In this document: positions 17,836-25,821 of the stretch, one piece after another
How positions within the stretch are numbered: position 1 is the stretch's first letter
Layout: every line of letters starts with the position of its first letter
Translations under genes and position numbers: made by a program
Notes under the pieces: generated by a model
Database searches by the model: none
What the model saw: only the letters and a program-made list of their open reading frames with translations
Told to the model about the DNA's origin: nothing
Assembly (NCBI RefSeq): GCF_003046475.1
Contig: NZ_PZZZ01000001.1
Span: 496,001 to 560,000, forward strand
From: Mycoplana dimorpha
Lineage (GTDB): Bacteria > Pseudomonadota > Alphaproteobacteria > Rhizobiales > Rhizobiaceae
Direction: 5' to 3'
DNA: 64,000 nt

Positions 17836-18345
17836 TCACTGCGGACACTTCGTGGCATCGAAATGCCTCGGCAAAAGTCCACCGTTGCGGAACATCCGCG
17901 GGTTCTTCTCGTAGCCCGGGCCGATGACCAGCGCCTCGGCCGGAAGCACGCTCTGGTCCAGATCGGAGACGACGGTCGTCTCCAGCCGCTGCAACTCCGT
18001 GCCATCCGGAGCGTTGACGCGGATCGCCACGCGATAGGGCGTTTGCTTCTTTATGCAGGTGACATCGGGGCTCTCGAGCACCACCTTTTCCTGCCTCGGG
18101 AAAAGTGGCCGCGTCAGGGTCAGAGCGTCGCCGCCGGCCGGGTTCTGGAACTCGGCGGTCACGGTCGACCCTTCCGGCACCGGCTGGGTCCGGTTGAGCG
18201 TGACCATATAGGTGGCGTAAGCCAGGCGGTAGTTGAAGACGAACATCTTTCCGGTCAGTTGCAGCGGGTCCGGACCGCTGTCGCGCTGGCAGCCTGCAAG
18301 CGTCAGCGACAATGCCAGCAAGATCATGTTGCGAAAGCAGCTCAT
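17836..18345 (-). CDS. Putative lipoprotein, function unknown
   Basis: 169 residues starting MSCFRNMILLALSLTLAGC, a textbook lipoprotein signal with lipobox LAGC and Cys at 19. The mature part is mostly beta-type with phrases such as MVTLNRTQPVPEGSTVTAEF and a conserved-looking ESPDVTCIKKQTPYRVAIRV segment. No enzyme motif is visible. The start is ATG 18345 behind GGAGGAGG, overlapping the stop of the CGNR gene as ATGA, so it is translationally coupled to that regulator. A function cannot be assigned. Confidence 0.75.
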   Translation of the reverse strand: MSCFRNMILLALSLTLAGCQRDSGPDPLQLTGKMFVFNYRLAYATYMVTLNRTQPVPEGSTVTAEFQNPAGGDALTLTRPLFPRQEKVVLESPDVTCIKKQTPYRVAIRVNAPDGTELQRLETTVVSDLDQSVLPAEALVIGPGYEKNPRMFRNGGLLPRHFDATKCPQ

Positions 18346-18896
18346 GACCGGGCCTCCTCCCTGCGGCGGCGATAGTGGCGGCTTGCCTTGGCGCGATTGC
18401 CGCATACCGCCATGTCGCACCATGCACGCGAGCGATTGCGGCTCCTGTCGAGAAACAGCCAGCCGCAATTCGGGCAGATCTTCAGCCGCTCCGGCTCGGC
18501 CTCTACTGCCAGCCGCAGCGCCGAGCGGGCGGTTTCGGCGTCGAGCGCGCCCGGTCGGCCGCCGGAATGGCGCAGCGTATCGGCGATCGCCTCCAGCAGT
18601 ACCGCAAGCCCTGCCGGTGTCCCCGCGTTCGTCGCTTCGGCCCGAAAATGGCCGTCGATCGCCTCCCGCAGGTCGATGAAGGCGTCCCGACGATCGGCCG
18701 CGACCGGAATGAGGGGGCCGGTCCGCTCGCGCTCGGCGCAATGGGTGTTCGCGGCAGCCGCGAACGCGTCCATTGCCGCCACGTCGCCGTAACGGTCGAT
18801 GCGCCGCGTCGGATCACAGCGCAGTACCACCGAATTGGCGACGTCGAGAGCCAGCGCGCCGCCGGCGAAACGATGCGGGGTCCAGGTGAAGCTCAT
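18342..18896 (-). CDS. CGNR zinc-finger transcriptional regulator
   Basis: 184-residue member of the CGNR family (ABATE domain plus zinc finger), regarded as stress- or ligand-responsive transcription factors. The N-terminal domain contains GGALALDVANSVV (about 12-24). The C-terminal finger shows ICPNCGWLFLDRSRNRSRAW followed by CDMAVCGNRAKASRHYRRRR, giving the four cysteines and the CGNR tetrad. Start ATG 18896. It diverges from a LivH-like permease across 68 bases that hold a perfect inverted repeat, the natural place for its operator. The lipoprotein gene follows in the same operon. Confidence 0.92.
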   Translation of the reverse strand: MSFTWTPHRFAGGALALDVANSVVLRCDPTRRIDRYGDVAAMDAFAAAANTHCAERERTGPLIPVAADRRDAFIDLREAIDGHFRAEATNAGTPAGLAVLLEAIADTLRHSGGRPGALDAETARSALRLAVEAEPERLKICPNCGWLFLDRSRNRSRAWCDMAVCGNRAKASRHYRRRREEARS

Positions 18897-18906
18897 CCCA
18901 TCATTC

Positions 18907-18934
18907 TAACTGGCAATTTCAGTTTGACCAGTTA
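18907..18934. promoter_or_regulatory. Inverted repeat between the CGNR regulator and the LivH-like gene
   Basis: TAACTGG (18907-18913) and CCAGTTA (18928-18934) are perfect complements with centres 21 bases apart, two helical turns. A third half-site CAGTT lies at 18920-18924. On the minus strand the repeat overlaps a possible promoter (TGGTCA, 16 bases, TAGAAT) for the regulator. Binding by the CGNR protein is inference. Confidence 0.5.
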
Positions 18935-18964
18935 CAATATGCTTGATCGACCGCGAGAGTGCCG

Positions 18965-19861
18965 ATGGCCTATCTTCTGCAGCAAGTGGCAAATGCCGTG
19001 CCCATCGCCGCCCTCTATGCCGTGCTCGCTTTCGGCTATGCGATCGCATTCTCGGTGACGCGCCGCGCCGATGTCAGCTTCGGGGCAGTTTTCGCCTTCG
19101 CCGGCCAGATGTTCATCCTCTTTGCCGATTACGGCTGGAACCGGTTGTGGCTCGTCCTGCCGGCAGCGCTCGCCTTCGGTGCCGCGATGGCGCTTCTCTA
19201 CGGCATCGGCGCGGGCCTCATGATAGGCCGCCACGTGATGCGCCCGCTGGCGTTCAACTCGGACAACACGGTCGTGGTGGCCGCCCTCGGCGTGGTCCTC
19301 GTGCTGATGGAGACAGCCCGCCTTGCGTCGGACACGCGTAGCATCTGGCTGCCGCCGCTGCTCAGCCGGCCGCTGGAACTATGGGGCGATCCGGCCTTCC
19401 CGGTGACGCTGACAGTCCTGCAGGTCATAAATTCGGTCGTGATGGTCGCCGTCGTTCTCGCCGGACATTTCGTCCTCGCCCGTTCCGATTGGGGCCGGCG
19501 CTGGCGGGCGGTCTGCGACGACCGGCAGGCGGCCGCGCTGTGCGGTGTCGACGCCGCCCGGATATTCCTTACGGCCTATGGCGCCGCCGCCTTCGTCGCC
19601 TGCATCGCGGGCATCCTTGCGGCCGGCTACTACGGCAACATGGATTTCGGCGCCGGGCTGAACTTCGGGGTCAAGGTGCTCTTCATAGCCGCGATCGGCG
19701 GCTACTCGACGCCGATCCTTTCCGCACTCGGTGGGGCCGCGCTTGGGGTGGTCGAGACGGTCTGGAACGCCTACGGCGAGTTCCTCTGGCGCGACTTCGC
19801 CATCTATTCGGCGCTGGTGCTGCTTCTGGTCGTATTCCGTCGGGACAAGGCGGTACCGTAG
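18965..19861 (+). CDS. Branched-chain amino acid ABC permease, LivH-like (orphan)
   Basis: Inner-membrane permease half of a Liv-type importer. 298 residues with eight or so hydrophobic helices. It has the LivH pattern ANAVPIAALYAVLAFGYAIA at the N-terminus and the cytoplasmic loop RAVCDDRQAAALCGVDAARI (about 178-197) that contacts the ATPase. The closing DFGAGLNFGVKVLFIAAIGG segment is also typical. No LivM, LivG, LivF or binding-protein gene is adjacent, so partners must be elsewhere or the protein has another role. ATG 18965; a GTG six bases earlier is in frame. Divergent from the CGNR regulator, which probably controls it. Confidence 0.85.
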   Translation: MAYLLQQVANAVPIAALYAVLAFGYAIAFSVTRRADVSFGAVFAFAGQMFILFADYGWNRLWLVLPAALAFGAAMALLYGIGAGLMIGRHVMRPLAFNSDNTVVVAALGVVLVLMETARLASDTRSIWLPPLLSRPLELWGDPAFPVTLTVLQVINSVVMVAVVLAGHFVLARSDWGRRWRAVCDDRQAAALCGVDAARIFLTAYGAAAFVACIAGILAAGYYGNMDFGAGLNFGVKVLFIAAIGGYSTPILSALGGAALGVVETVWNAYGEFLWRDFAIYSALVLLLVVFRRDKAVP

Positions 19862-19889
19862 CCTGGAGGGCACCGGCAGTTGGCTGGTG

Positions 19890-19923
19890 GGCCGGCGCCG
19901 CCTTCACTGCGGCGGGGCCGGCC
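19890..19923. terminator. GC-rich hairpin between convergent LivH-like and GST genes
   Basis: GGCCGGCGCCGCC (19890-19902) faces GGCGGGGCCGGCC (19911-19923): twelve pairs and one G-G mismatch, eight-base loop. No T run on either side, so it may slow or end transcription only with help from Rho. Confidence 0.4.
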
Positions 19924-19964
19924 TGAAATCCAGCCGGGACGGCAAAGGCAATCTGCGCCGCCAC

Positions 19965-20555
19965 TCAATCCTTGAACTTGGCGTAGTCCGGAAACACCGC
20001 TTCGAATTTTGCCAGGTAACGCTTCAGCTTCGGCCGGCCCTTCTGCCACTGACCGGCAAAGCGCAGTTCGATGTAGCGCAGCATCGCCGCAAGCGCGAAG
20101 TGGCCGCCATGCGGCTTCTTGCCGAGCCGCGGCATGTTCTTCTCGAGGTGGTCGAGCGCGCGCTCGACCTTGCTCCACTGCCGGTCGATCCACGGCTGGT
20201 GGAGCTTCTCCTCGGGACGGAAACGCTTTTCGTAGACGATCGCCAGCAGGCAGTCGCAGACGCCGTCGGCGGTTGCCTCCAGCACCTCGGCCTCGGTCCG
20301 CTTCGCCGCTGCCCGCGGGTAGAGCTTGCGGCCGGTCTCGCGGTCGATGAACTGCATGATGACGCGGCTGTCGAAAATCGCCTGACCGGTGTCGGTGACG
20401 AGCGCCGGGATTTTGCCGAGCGGGTTGACGGCGAGAAGTTCGGCCGGCTCGGCGTTGGTGTCGGTCGCGACGTGCTCGGCCTGCAGCCCGCAATAGTCGG
20501 CGGCCATGCGCACCTTGGTGGAGTAGGGCGAGGCCGAGGAATAGAAGATCTTCAC
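19965..20555 (-). CDS. Glutathione S-transferase family protein
   Basis: 196 residues. A thioredoxin-fold N-terminal domain starts KIFYSSASPYSTKVRMAADY, with the likely catalytic Ser in SSASPYS. It continues through NPLGKIPALVTDTGQAIFDS, the cis-Pro and Glu/Asp-Ser glutathione-binding motifs (about 50-70). The C-terminal domain is all-helical. The GTG start at 20555 sits nine bases after GGGAG; ATG codons further up (20594, 20648) would add an unusual extension. Substrate unknown; detoxification of electrophiles is the family default. Confidence 0.85.
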   Translation of the reverse strand: MKIFYSSASPYSTKVRMAADYCGLQAEHVATDTNAEPAELLAVNPLGKIPALVTDTGQAIFDSRVIMQFIDRETGRKLYPRAAAKRTEAEVLEATADGVCDCLLAIVYEKRFRPEEKLHQPWIDRQWSKVERALDHLEKNMPRLGKKPHGGHFALAAMLRYIELRFAGQWQKGRPKLKRYLAKFEAVFPDYAKFKD

Positions 20556-20675
20556 GAAGTGTTGCTCCCTGTTGGAGGTCCTTGCAGCGTCGCTCATGCT
20601 TTCGCCGGCGGCTCGGCAGGTGGAATCGGCGCGCAAACCTTTCTTCAAATCGGCTCCGATTGAAAGGGTGGTGCG

Positions 20676-21422
20676 CTAGCGAACCGCAGGCCGGACGATG
20701 TTTTTCGCCTTGCAGCCGGCGCGGTCGACCTCCGGGCAGGCGCGGAAATCGAGGCCGGGCGTCATGCAGATGCGGATTTCCTCGAGCCGGCCGCGATCGC
20801 AGGTCACCGCGATGCCGGCTTCCATCAGGCCCGGGTTGGCGGTAACCAGCGCGGCCTCGATCTCGGCCGCGCCCAGGCGTTTCCCGGATGCGTTTGCAAG
20901 CGTGTCCGGCAGGTGGATGCGCTCGTAGGCCGCGCGGGTTGCGGCAAGATAATCGCGCTGGTCCAGCCCCGAGCAACTGCCGTGCTTGCGCCACTGATGT
21001 CCGATGACGCCCATCGACGGCATGATGTCCAGGTATTGCCGGCCGAGAGCCGCCGGCACGCGGCCGGGCTCGGCCGAGCGGCAGAATTCCGGATAGCCGC
21101 GCTCGAACTGCGGCCACAGCCCGTGCACCACGAAGCCCGCCTTGCGGCCAGCTTGGCATTGTTCGCTACGGCCCGCCGGGTCGTTGTCCATGCACCAGGT
21201 CGGCGACCAGGAGAGCGACAGCACGTAGAAATCGAAGCCGTGTCCCTGCGGCACCGGTGTCGTTTGGGTCGCTGGTTCGCCGGACGAGCCAGCCACCTGT
21301 CCGGCCTCCGACCTTGGCGCCTCTTCGCCGCATCCGGCAAGCGAAAATGGCAGGCTGGCGGCAAGCAGCAATGCGGCGAGGCGGGTGGACGCAGGCCGGT
21401 CAGGTTTGTGGGGGGCAGGCAC
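20676..21422 (-). CDS. Ribonuclease T2 family lipoprotein
   Basis: Exported endoribonuclease of the T2 family (as E. coli RNase I) that cuts RNA via 2',3'-cyclic phosphates. The 248-residue precursor has a lipoprotein signal with lipobox LAGC (Cys 31). The first active-site box is FVVHGLWPQ (97-105, catalytic His 100) and the second is HQWRKHGSC (142-150). Most T2 enzymes have His-Glu-Trp in the second box; here the Glu is Gln, which may lower activity or be usual in this subgroup. Several cysteines suit disulfides in the periplasm. Four bases separate it from the next gene downstream. The second box should be compared with relatives before assuming activity. Confidence 0.88.
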   Translation of the reverse strand: MPAPHKPDRPASTRLAALLLAASLPFSLAGCGEEAPRSEAGQVAGSSGEPATQTTPVPQGHGFDFYVLSLSWSPTWCMDNDPAGRSEQCQAGRKAGFVVHGLWPQFERGYPEFCRSAEPGRVPAALGRQYLDIMPSMGVIGHQWRKHGSCSGLDQRDYLAATRAAYERIHLPDTLANASGKRLGAAEIEAALVTANPGLMEAGIAVTCDRGRLEEIRICMTPGLDFRACPEVDRAGCKAKNIVRPAVR

Positions 21423-21425
21423 GGC

Positions 21426-21884
21426 TTAGTAGGTCGGCTGAAGCGATGCGCAATGGGCGCCGTAGACATGCCACGGATCGAGGTCGGGAATGCAGAACTC
21501 GATCGAGCGCCCGACGCCGGCGAAGCCCCAGGGCCGCTCGATCAGGTAGAACAGCGGCCGATGGCTGCCGTCGGTAAGCGTCGCATTGGCGAAACAATAT
21601 TCGCGCTGGACCGACGAAATGTACTGATTGAACGGTTCGAAACCGGTTAGCTGCATGCCGCGAATTTCATAGATGGACAGATTTTGCCGGATGTAGTGCG
21701 CCGCCTTGTATTCGAAGCGGTGGGTGATGAAGCGAAGCACGCTCGGATCGGCGCAGGCACCAGCAGAGCGGGCGGAAGCATATGCCGGTCGGGGCTCGAC
21801 ATAGGTGCCGTAGTCGGCGGCGTTCGCCGCAAAGGAAAGGCCGGTCGACAGGCATACTGCTACAGTTGCCGCGCGTGCGAACAT
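21426..21884 (-). CDS. Secreted hypothetical protein
   Basis: 152-residue precursor starting MFARAATVAVCLSTGLSFA with cleavage predicted after ANA (about residue 23) and a strong GGAGGGGA ribosome site before ATG 21884. The mature part contains AGACADPSVLRFITHRFEYK, a YIRQNLSIYEIRGMQ segment and four cysteines that could form disulfides. I do not recognise a characterised family; such small exported proteins are common in Rhizobiales. The stop lies four bases before the end of the RNase T2 start region, so the pair (this gene first, then RNase T2) may be cotranscribed. Confidence 0.75.
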   Translation of the reverse strand: MFARAATVAVCLSTGLSFAANAADYGTYVEPRPAYASARSAGACADPSVLRFITHRFEYKAAHYIRQNLSIYEIRGMQLTGFEPFNQYISSVQREYCFANATLTDGSHRPLFYLIERPWGFAGVGRSIEFCIPDLDPWHVYGAHCASLQPTY

Positions 21885-22000
21885 GTTCCCCTCCGGCCGT
21901 CTCGCTCCAATCGCGATCGGCGCCGTTCGACTTGGCGTGCCGGCCGCCACCGGCGATCCTCGCACCTAAGCTGCAGATTGCGGCCCGCACCGGGGTGAGG

Positions 22001-22864
22001 TCAAGAGGCGAGTTGCGTCTCTCCGGTGAGCCAGAAGCTGCGCGCCGACGCAAAGCGGTCCTGCCGCAGCCGCTCCTTCAAAAACGGCAGCAGCTTTTCC
22101 AGCTCTGCCTTGAGCGTGTAAGGCGGGTTGACGACGATCAGGCCGGAGCCGGTCAGCCCCGTCGTCTCTCGGTCGCTGCGGACCGAAAGCTCCGCGCACA
22201 GCATCTTCGGTATGTCGAGTTCCTTCAGTGCCTTGTGGAAGTCGGCGATCGGCGCGCCCTTCTTCAGCGGATACCACAGGCAGTAGGTTCCCCCGGCAAA
22301 GCGGCGGAAGGCCTTCGCCAGCCCCTCGGCGAGCCGTTCGTATTCGCCCTCCGCCTCGAAAGGCGGATCGACCAGCACGATGCCGCGCTTCTCCTTCGGC
22401 GGCACATGCGCACCGAGAGCCAGCCAGCCGTCCAGACGGGTGATCCGGCTCTGGAAGTCGCCGTCGAACAGGCGGTGCAGGCTCTCGTAGTCGTCCGGGT
22501 GCAGTTCCATCGCCGACAGCCGGTCCTGCGGCCGAAACAGCATGCGCGCGAGCTTCGGCGAGCCGGGATAGAACCGCACCCCGCCACCGGGATTGAGCGC
22601 CTTGACCGCGTCGATGTAGGGCGCAAGCAGCGGGGCGATGTCCGCCGGCAGCTCGGTCTCGATCAGCCGGCCGATGCCCTCGCGCCATTCGCCGGTCTTC
22701 TGCGCCTCGTCGCTGGAGAGGTCGTACAGGCCGATCCCGGCATGGGTGTCGAGCACCCGGAAGGCCTTGTCCTTGCCCTGCATGTAGGTGACGAGCCGCG
22801 CCAGAACGGCGTGCTTGAGCACGTCAGCGAAGTTGCCCGCGTGGTAGATGTGGCGATAGTTCAT
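22001..22864 (-). CDS. rlmJ: 23S rRNA (adenine-2030-N6)-methyltransferase
   Basis: Methylates A2030 of 23S rRNA using SAM. The 287-residue length matches RlmJ. It starts MNYRHIYHAGNFADVLKHAV, nearly invariant in the family. The SAM loop is LDTHAGIG (38-45) and the catalytic tetrad is DPPF (166-169), as in N6-adenine methyltransferases. ATG 22864 is the only start that keeps the conserved N-terminus. It diverges from the molybdopterin oxidoreductase across 87 bases. Confidence 0.95.
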   Translation of the reverse strand: MNYRHIYHAGNFADVLKHAVLARLVTYMQGKDKAFRVLDTHAGIGLYDLSSDEAQKTGEWREGIGRLIETELPADIAPLLAPYIDAVKALNPGGGVRFYPGSPKLARMLFRPQDRLSAMELHPDDYESLHRLFDGDFQSRITRLDGWLALGAHVPPKEKRGIVLVDPPFEAEGEYERLAEGLAKAFRRFAGGTYCLWYPLKKGAPIADFHKALKELDIPKMLCAELSVRSDRETTGLTGSGLIVVNPPYTLKAELEKLLPFLKERLRQDRFASARSFWLTGETQLAS

Positions 22865-22951
22865 TGCATTCCCGTGATGCGCCGATGAATTGTTGCGATG
22901 GAAGGAAGATTCTGCCTTCTTGGCGCATTCGTTCTGGAATATAGAAAAGCC

Positions 22952-25072
22952 ATGACCCTTGCGACCCCCAATCTCGGCAAAACCACTGTCCGCCACTCGG
23001 TCTGTCCGCACGACTGTCCGTCCGCCTGCGCGCTCGACATCGAGATCGGCGCCGACGGGCGGATCGGCAAGGTGCGCGGCAGCGCCGACAACAGCTACAC
23101 GGCCGGCGTCATCTGCGCCAAGGTCGCCCGCTATGCCGACCGGCTCTACCACCCCGACCGGCTGATGAAGCCGCTGCGCCGCAGGGGCGAGAAGGGCGGC
23201 GGCGACTGGCAGGACATCTCCTGGGAGGCGGCGCTCGACGAGATCGCCAACGCCTTCGTCAAGGCCGAGCAGGCACAGGGCAGCGAGGCCGTCTGGCCCT
23301 ATTACTATGCCGGCACGATGGGTCAGGTGCAGCGCGATTCCATTGATCGTCTGCGCCACGCCAAGCGCTATTCGGGTTTCTTCGATTCGATCTGCACCAA
23401 CACCGCCTGGACCGGTTACGTGATGGGCACCGGCAGCCTGCGCGGTCCCGATCCGCGCGAGATGGCGAAAGCCGATTGCGTCGTCATCTGGGGCACGAAC
23501 GCCGTCTCCACCCAGGTCAACGTGATGACGCACGCTACGAAGGCCCGCAAGGAGCGCGGCGCCAGGATCGTCGTGATCGACATCTACGACAACCCGACGA
23601 TGAAGCAGGCCGACCTGGCGCTGAAGCTGCGCCCCGGCACCGATGCCGCCCTTGCCTGCGCCGTCATGCAGATCGCCTTCCGCGACGGCTACGCCGACCG
23701 CGCCTACATGGAAAAATTCGCTGACGATCCGGCCGGGCTGGAAGCGCACCTGTCCACGCGTGGGCCGGAATGGGCGGCGGCGATCACCGGGCTTTCGGTG
23801 GACGAGATCGAGGCGTTCGCCCGCCTCGTCGGCGAGACGAAGCGCACTTTCTTCCGCCTCGGCTACGGGTTCACCCGCAGCCGCAACGGCTCCGTCTCGA
23901 TGCACGCGGCCGCCTCGGTCGCGACCGTGCTCGGCTCCTGGCAGCACGAGGGCGGCGGTGCCTTCCACAACAACGGCGCCATCTTCCGGCTCGACAAGCG
24001 CGAACTGATGGGCCTCGACATGGTCGATCCGGATATCCGCGAGCTCGACCAGTCGCAGATCGGCCGCGTGCTCACCGGCGATCCGGTGGCGCTACGCCAC
24101 CGCGGTCCGGTCACGGCCATGCTGATCCAGAACACCAATCCGGCCAACATCGCCCCGGAGCAGCGGCTGGTGAAGCGCGGCTTCCTGCGCGATGATTTGT
24201 TCGTCGCCGTGCACGAGCATTTCATGACGGATACCGCGAAGCTCGCCGATATCGTCCTGCCCGCCACCATGTTCGTCGAGCACGACGATCTTTATCGCGC
24301 CGGCGGCCACCAGCACATCCTGCTCGGTCCGAAGCTGGTCGAGCCGCCGTCGACGGTGCGCACCAACCTCTTCGTCATCGACGAGCTCGCCAAGCGCCTC
24401 GGCGTCGCCCATCTGCCGGGGTTCGGCCTCTCGGAGCGCGACCACATCACCCGCATGCTGCCGCATTACGAAATCGACTATGACGGGCTTGCGGAAGAAA
24501 AATGGATCGACTGCCAGCCGGAGTTCGAAACCGCCCACTACGCGAACGGCTTCGGCCATCCGGACAAAAAGTTCCGCTTCCGCCCGGACTGGACGAAGAC
24601 GCCCGCGCCGAACCGCCCGCCAGCCTCGATCGGACCGCTCGGCCCGCATGCGGAGTTGCCGGAATTCCCCGACTACGTCGAGGTGATCGAGACGGTCGAC
24701 GAGGCCCATCCGTTCCGCCTCGCCACGCCGCCGGCGCGCACCTACCTCAATTCCAGCTTCACCGAGATGAAATGGTCGCGCGAGCGCGAGGGCCGGCCGG
24801 AGGTGATGATCCATCCCGACGACGCCGAAGCCAACGGGGTGGTTGACGGCGACGTCGTCAGGCTCGGCAACGGGCGCGGCGAGATCCGCCTGCATGCGAA
24901 GATCACCGACGCGGCCAGGTCCGGCGTGCTGATCGCCGAGGGCATCTGGCCGAACGACGCCCACCTTGACGGCGAGGGCATCAACGTGTTGACCGGCGCC
25001 GATCCGGTGGCGCCCTATGGCGGTGCCGCCCTGCACGACAACCGCGTCTGGCTTTCGAAAGCGACGGCATGA
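22952..25072 (+). CDS. Molybdopterin oxidoreductase (DMSO reductase family, 4Fe-4S N-terminus)
   Basis: 706-residue cytosolic enzyme (no Tat signal) binding bis-MGD molybdenum cofactor and one 4Fe-4S cluster. Cluster ligands are C18, C22, C26 and C55. The molybdopterin domains follow, with WGTNAVSTQVNVMTH (about 180-194) and IQNTNPANIAPEQRLV (about 392-407). The C-terminal dinucleotide-binding domain carries TYLNSSFTEM (about 600-609). The N-terminus HSVCPHDCPSACALDIE resembles uncharacterised 'formate dehydrogenase-like' proteins of rhizobia. No electron-transfer subunit is beside it. It overlaps the Nudix gene (ATGA), so they are coupled. Start ATG 22952. Substrate unknown. Confidence 0.88.
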   Translation: MTLATPNLGKTTVRHSVCPHDCPSACALDIEIGADGRIGKVRGSADNSYTAGVICAKVARYADRLYHPDRLMKPLRRRGEKGGGDWQDISWEAALDEIANAFVKAEQAQGSEAVWPYYYAGTMGQVQRDSIDRLRHAKRYSGFFDSICTNTAWTGYVMGTGSLRGPDPREMAKADCVVIWGTNAVSTQVNVMTHATKARKERGARIVVIDIYDNPTMKQADLALKLRPGTDAALACAVMQIAFRDGYADRAYMEKFADDPAGLEAHLSTRGPEWAAAITGLSVDEIEAFARLVGETKRTFFRLGYGFTRSRNGSVSMHAAASVATVLGSWQHEGGGAFHNNGAIFRLDKRELMGLDMVDPDIRELDQSQIGRVLTGDPVALRHRGPVTAMLIQNTNPANIAPEQRLVKRGFLRDDLFVAVHEHFMTDTAKLADIVLPATMFVEHDDLYRAGGHQHILLGPKLVEPPSTVRTNLFVIDELAKRLGVAHLPGFGLSERDHITRMLPHYEIDYDGLAEEKWIDCQPEFETAHYANGFGHPDKKFRFRPDWTKTPAPNRPPASIGPLGPHAELPEFPDYVEVIETVDEAHPFRLATPPARTYLNSSFTEMKWSREREGRPEVMIHPDDAEANGVVDGDVVRLGNGRGEIRLHAKITDAARSGVLIAEGIWPNDAHLDGEGINVLTGADPVAPYGGAALHDNRVWLSKATA

Positions 25073-25653
25073 CGAAGTTCCGCGACGCGAAGATCGAGAT
25101 CGTCTCGGACGAGACGCTCTCGGACAACTGGTATCACCTTCGCAACGTCACGTACGACTATACCGGCTCGGACGGGCACACCGTCCGGCTGAAGCGCGAG
25201 GTCTACGACCGCGGCAACGGTTCCACCATCCTGCTGCAGGACCGCAAGCGAGATACCATCATCCTCGTCCGCCAGTTCCGCATGCCGGCCAACCGGAACG
25301 GCCATTCCGGCTGGCTCCTGGAAACGCCCGCCGGGCTGCTCGACGGCGACCATCCCGCCGACGTCATCCGCCGCGAGGTGATGGAGGAGACGGGATACCG
25401 GATCGATGAGGTGAAGTTCCTGTTCCGCGTGTTCATGAGCCCCGGCGCGGTGACCGAAACCATCGATTTCTTCGCCGCCGAGGTCGACGCTTCGATCCGC
25501 GAAGGCGAGGGCGGCGGCCTCGACCACGAGCACGAGGATATCGAGGTGGTCGAGGTGAAGCTGGACGACGCCGCGCGGATGATCGAGACCGGCGAGATCT
25601 GCGACGCCAAGACGATCATGCTGATCCAGTGGGCGCTGCTGCAGCGGAAGTAG
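25069..25653 (+). CDS. Nudix hydrolase, NudK-like (sugar-nucleotide pyrophosphatase type)
   Basis: 194 residues. The Nudix region reads ETPAGLLDGDHPADVIRREV and then MEETGY, with the spacing of E. coli NudK, which hydrolyses GDP-mannose; related enzymes act on ADP-ribose. The first Glu of the box is His here, while the essential REV-EE metal-binding core is intact. A beta-sheet N-terminus with YDYTGSDGHTVRLKREVYDR matches that subfamily. ATG 25069 overlaps the oxidoreductase stop, so translation is coupled. Pairing with a molybdoenzyme is odd and may point to dinucleotide salvage, but that is inference. Confidence 0.88.
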   Translation: MTKFRDAKIEIVSDETLSDNWYHLRNVTYDYTGSDGHTVRLKREVYDRGNGSTILLQDRKRDTIILVRQFRMPANRNGHSGWLLETPAGLLDGDHPADVIRREVMEETGYRIDEVKFLFRVFMSPGAVTETIDFFAAEVDASIREGEGGGLDHEHEDIEVVEVKLDDAARMIETGEICDAKTIMLIQWALLQRK

Positions 25654-25687
25654 CGATGGTGCGGTGAGCTTGCGCACCCGGATTTCT

Positions 25688-25796
25688 CGTCATGCCGGGC
25701 TTGGTCCGGCATCCAGCGCGCTCAGTCCTTGAGCGAAGGGAGTCTTTCGCGCCGCAGACGCGCGCTGCTGGATCCCGGCTCAAGGCCGGGATGACG
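25688..25796. repeat. 109-bp palindromic intergenic element, RIME1-like
   Basis: Starts CGTCATGCCGGGCTTGG and ends AAGGCCGGGATGACG; the outer 30 bases on each side are near-complete complements, so the whole element folds into a long hairpin. A second small palindrome lies inside. Size and placement between convergent genes resemble the Rhizobium intergenic mosaic elements (RIME), known repeats of Rhizobiaceae genomes. It may also end transcription of the flanking convergent genes. Confidence 0.7.
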
Positions 25797-25821
25797 GGAA
25801 GCGGTCTTTCGAGAGTAGCTG

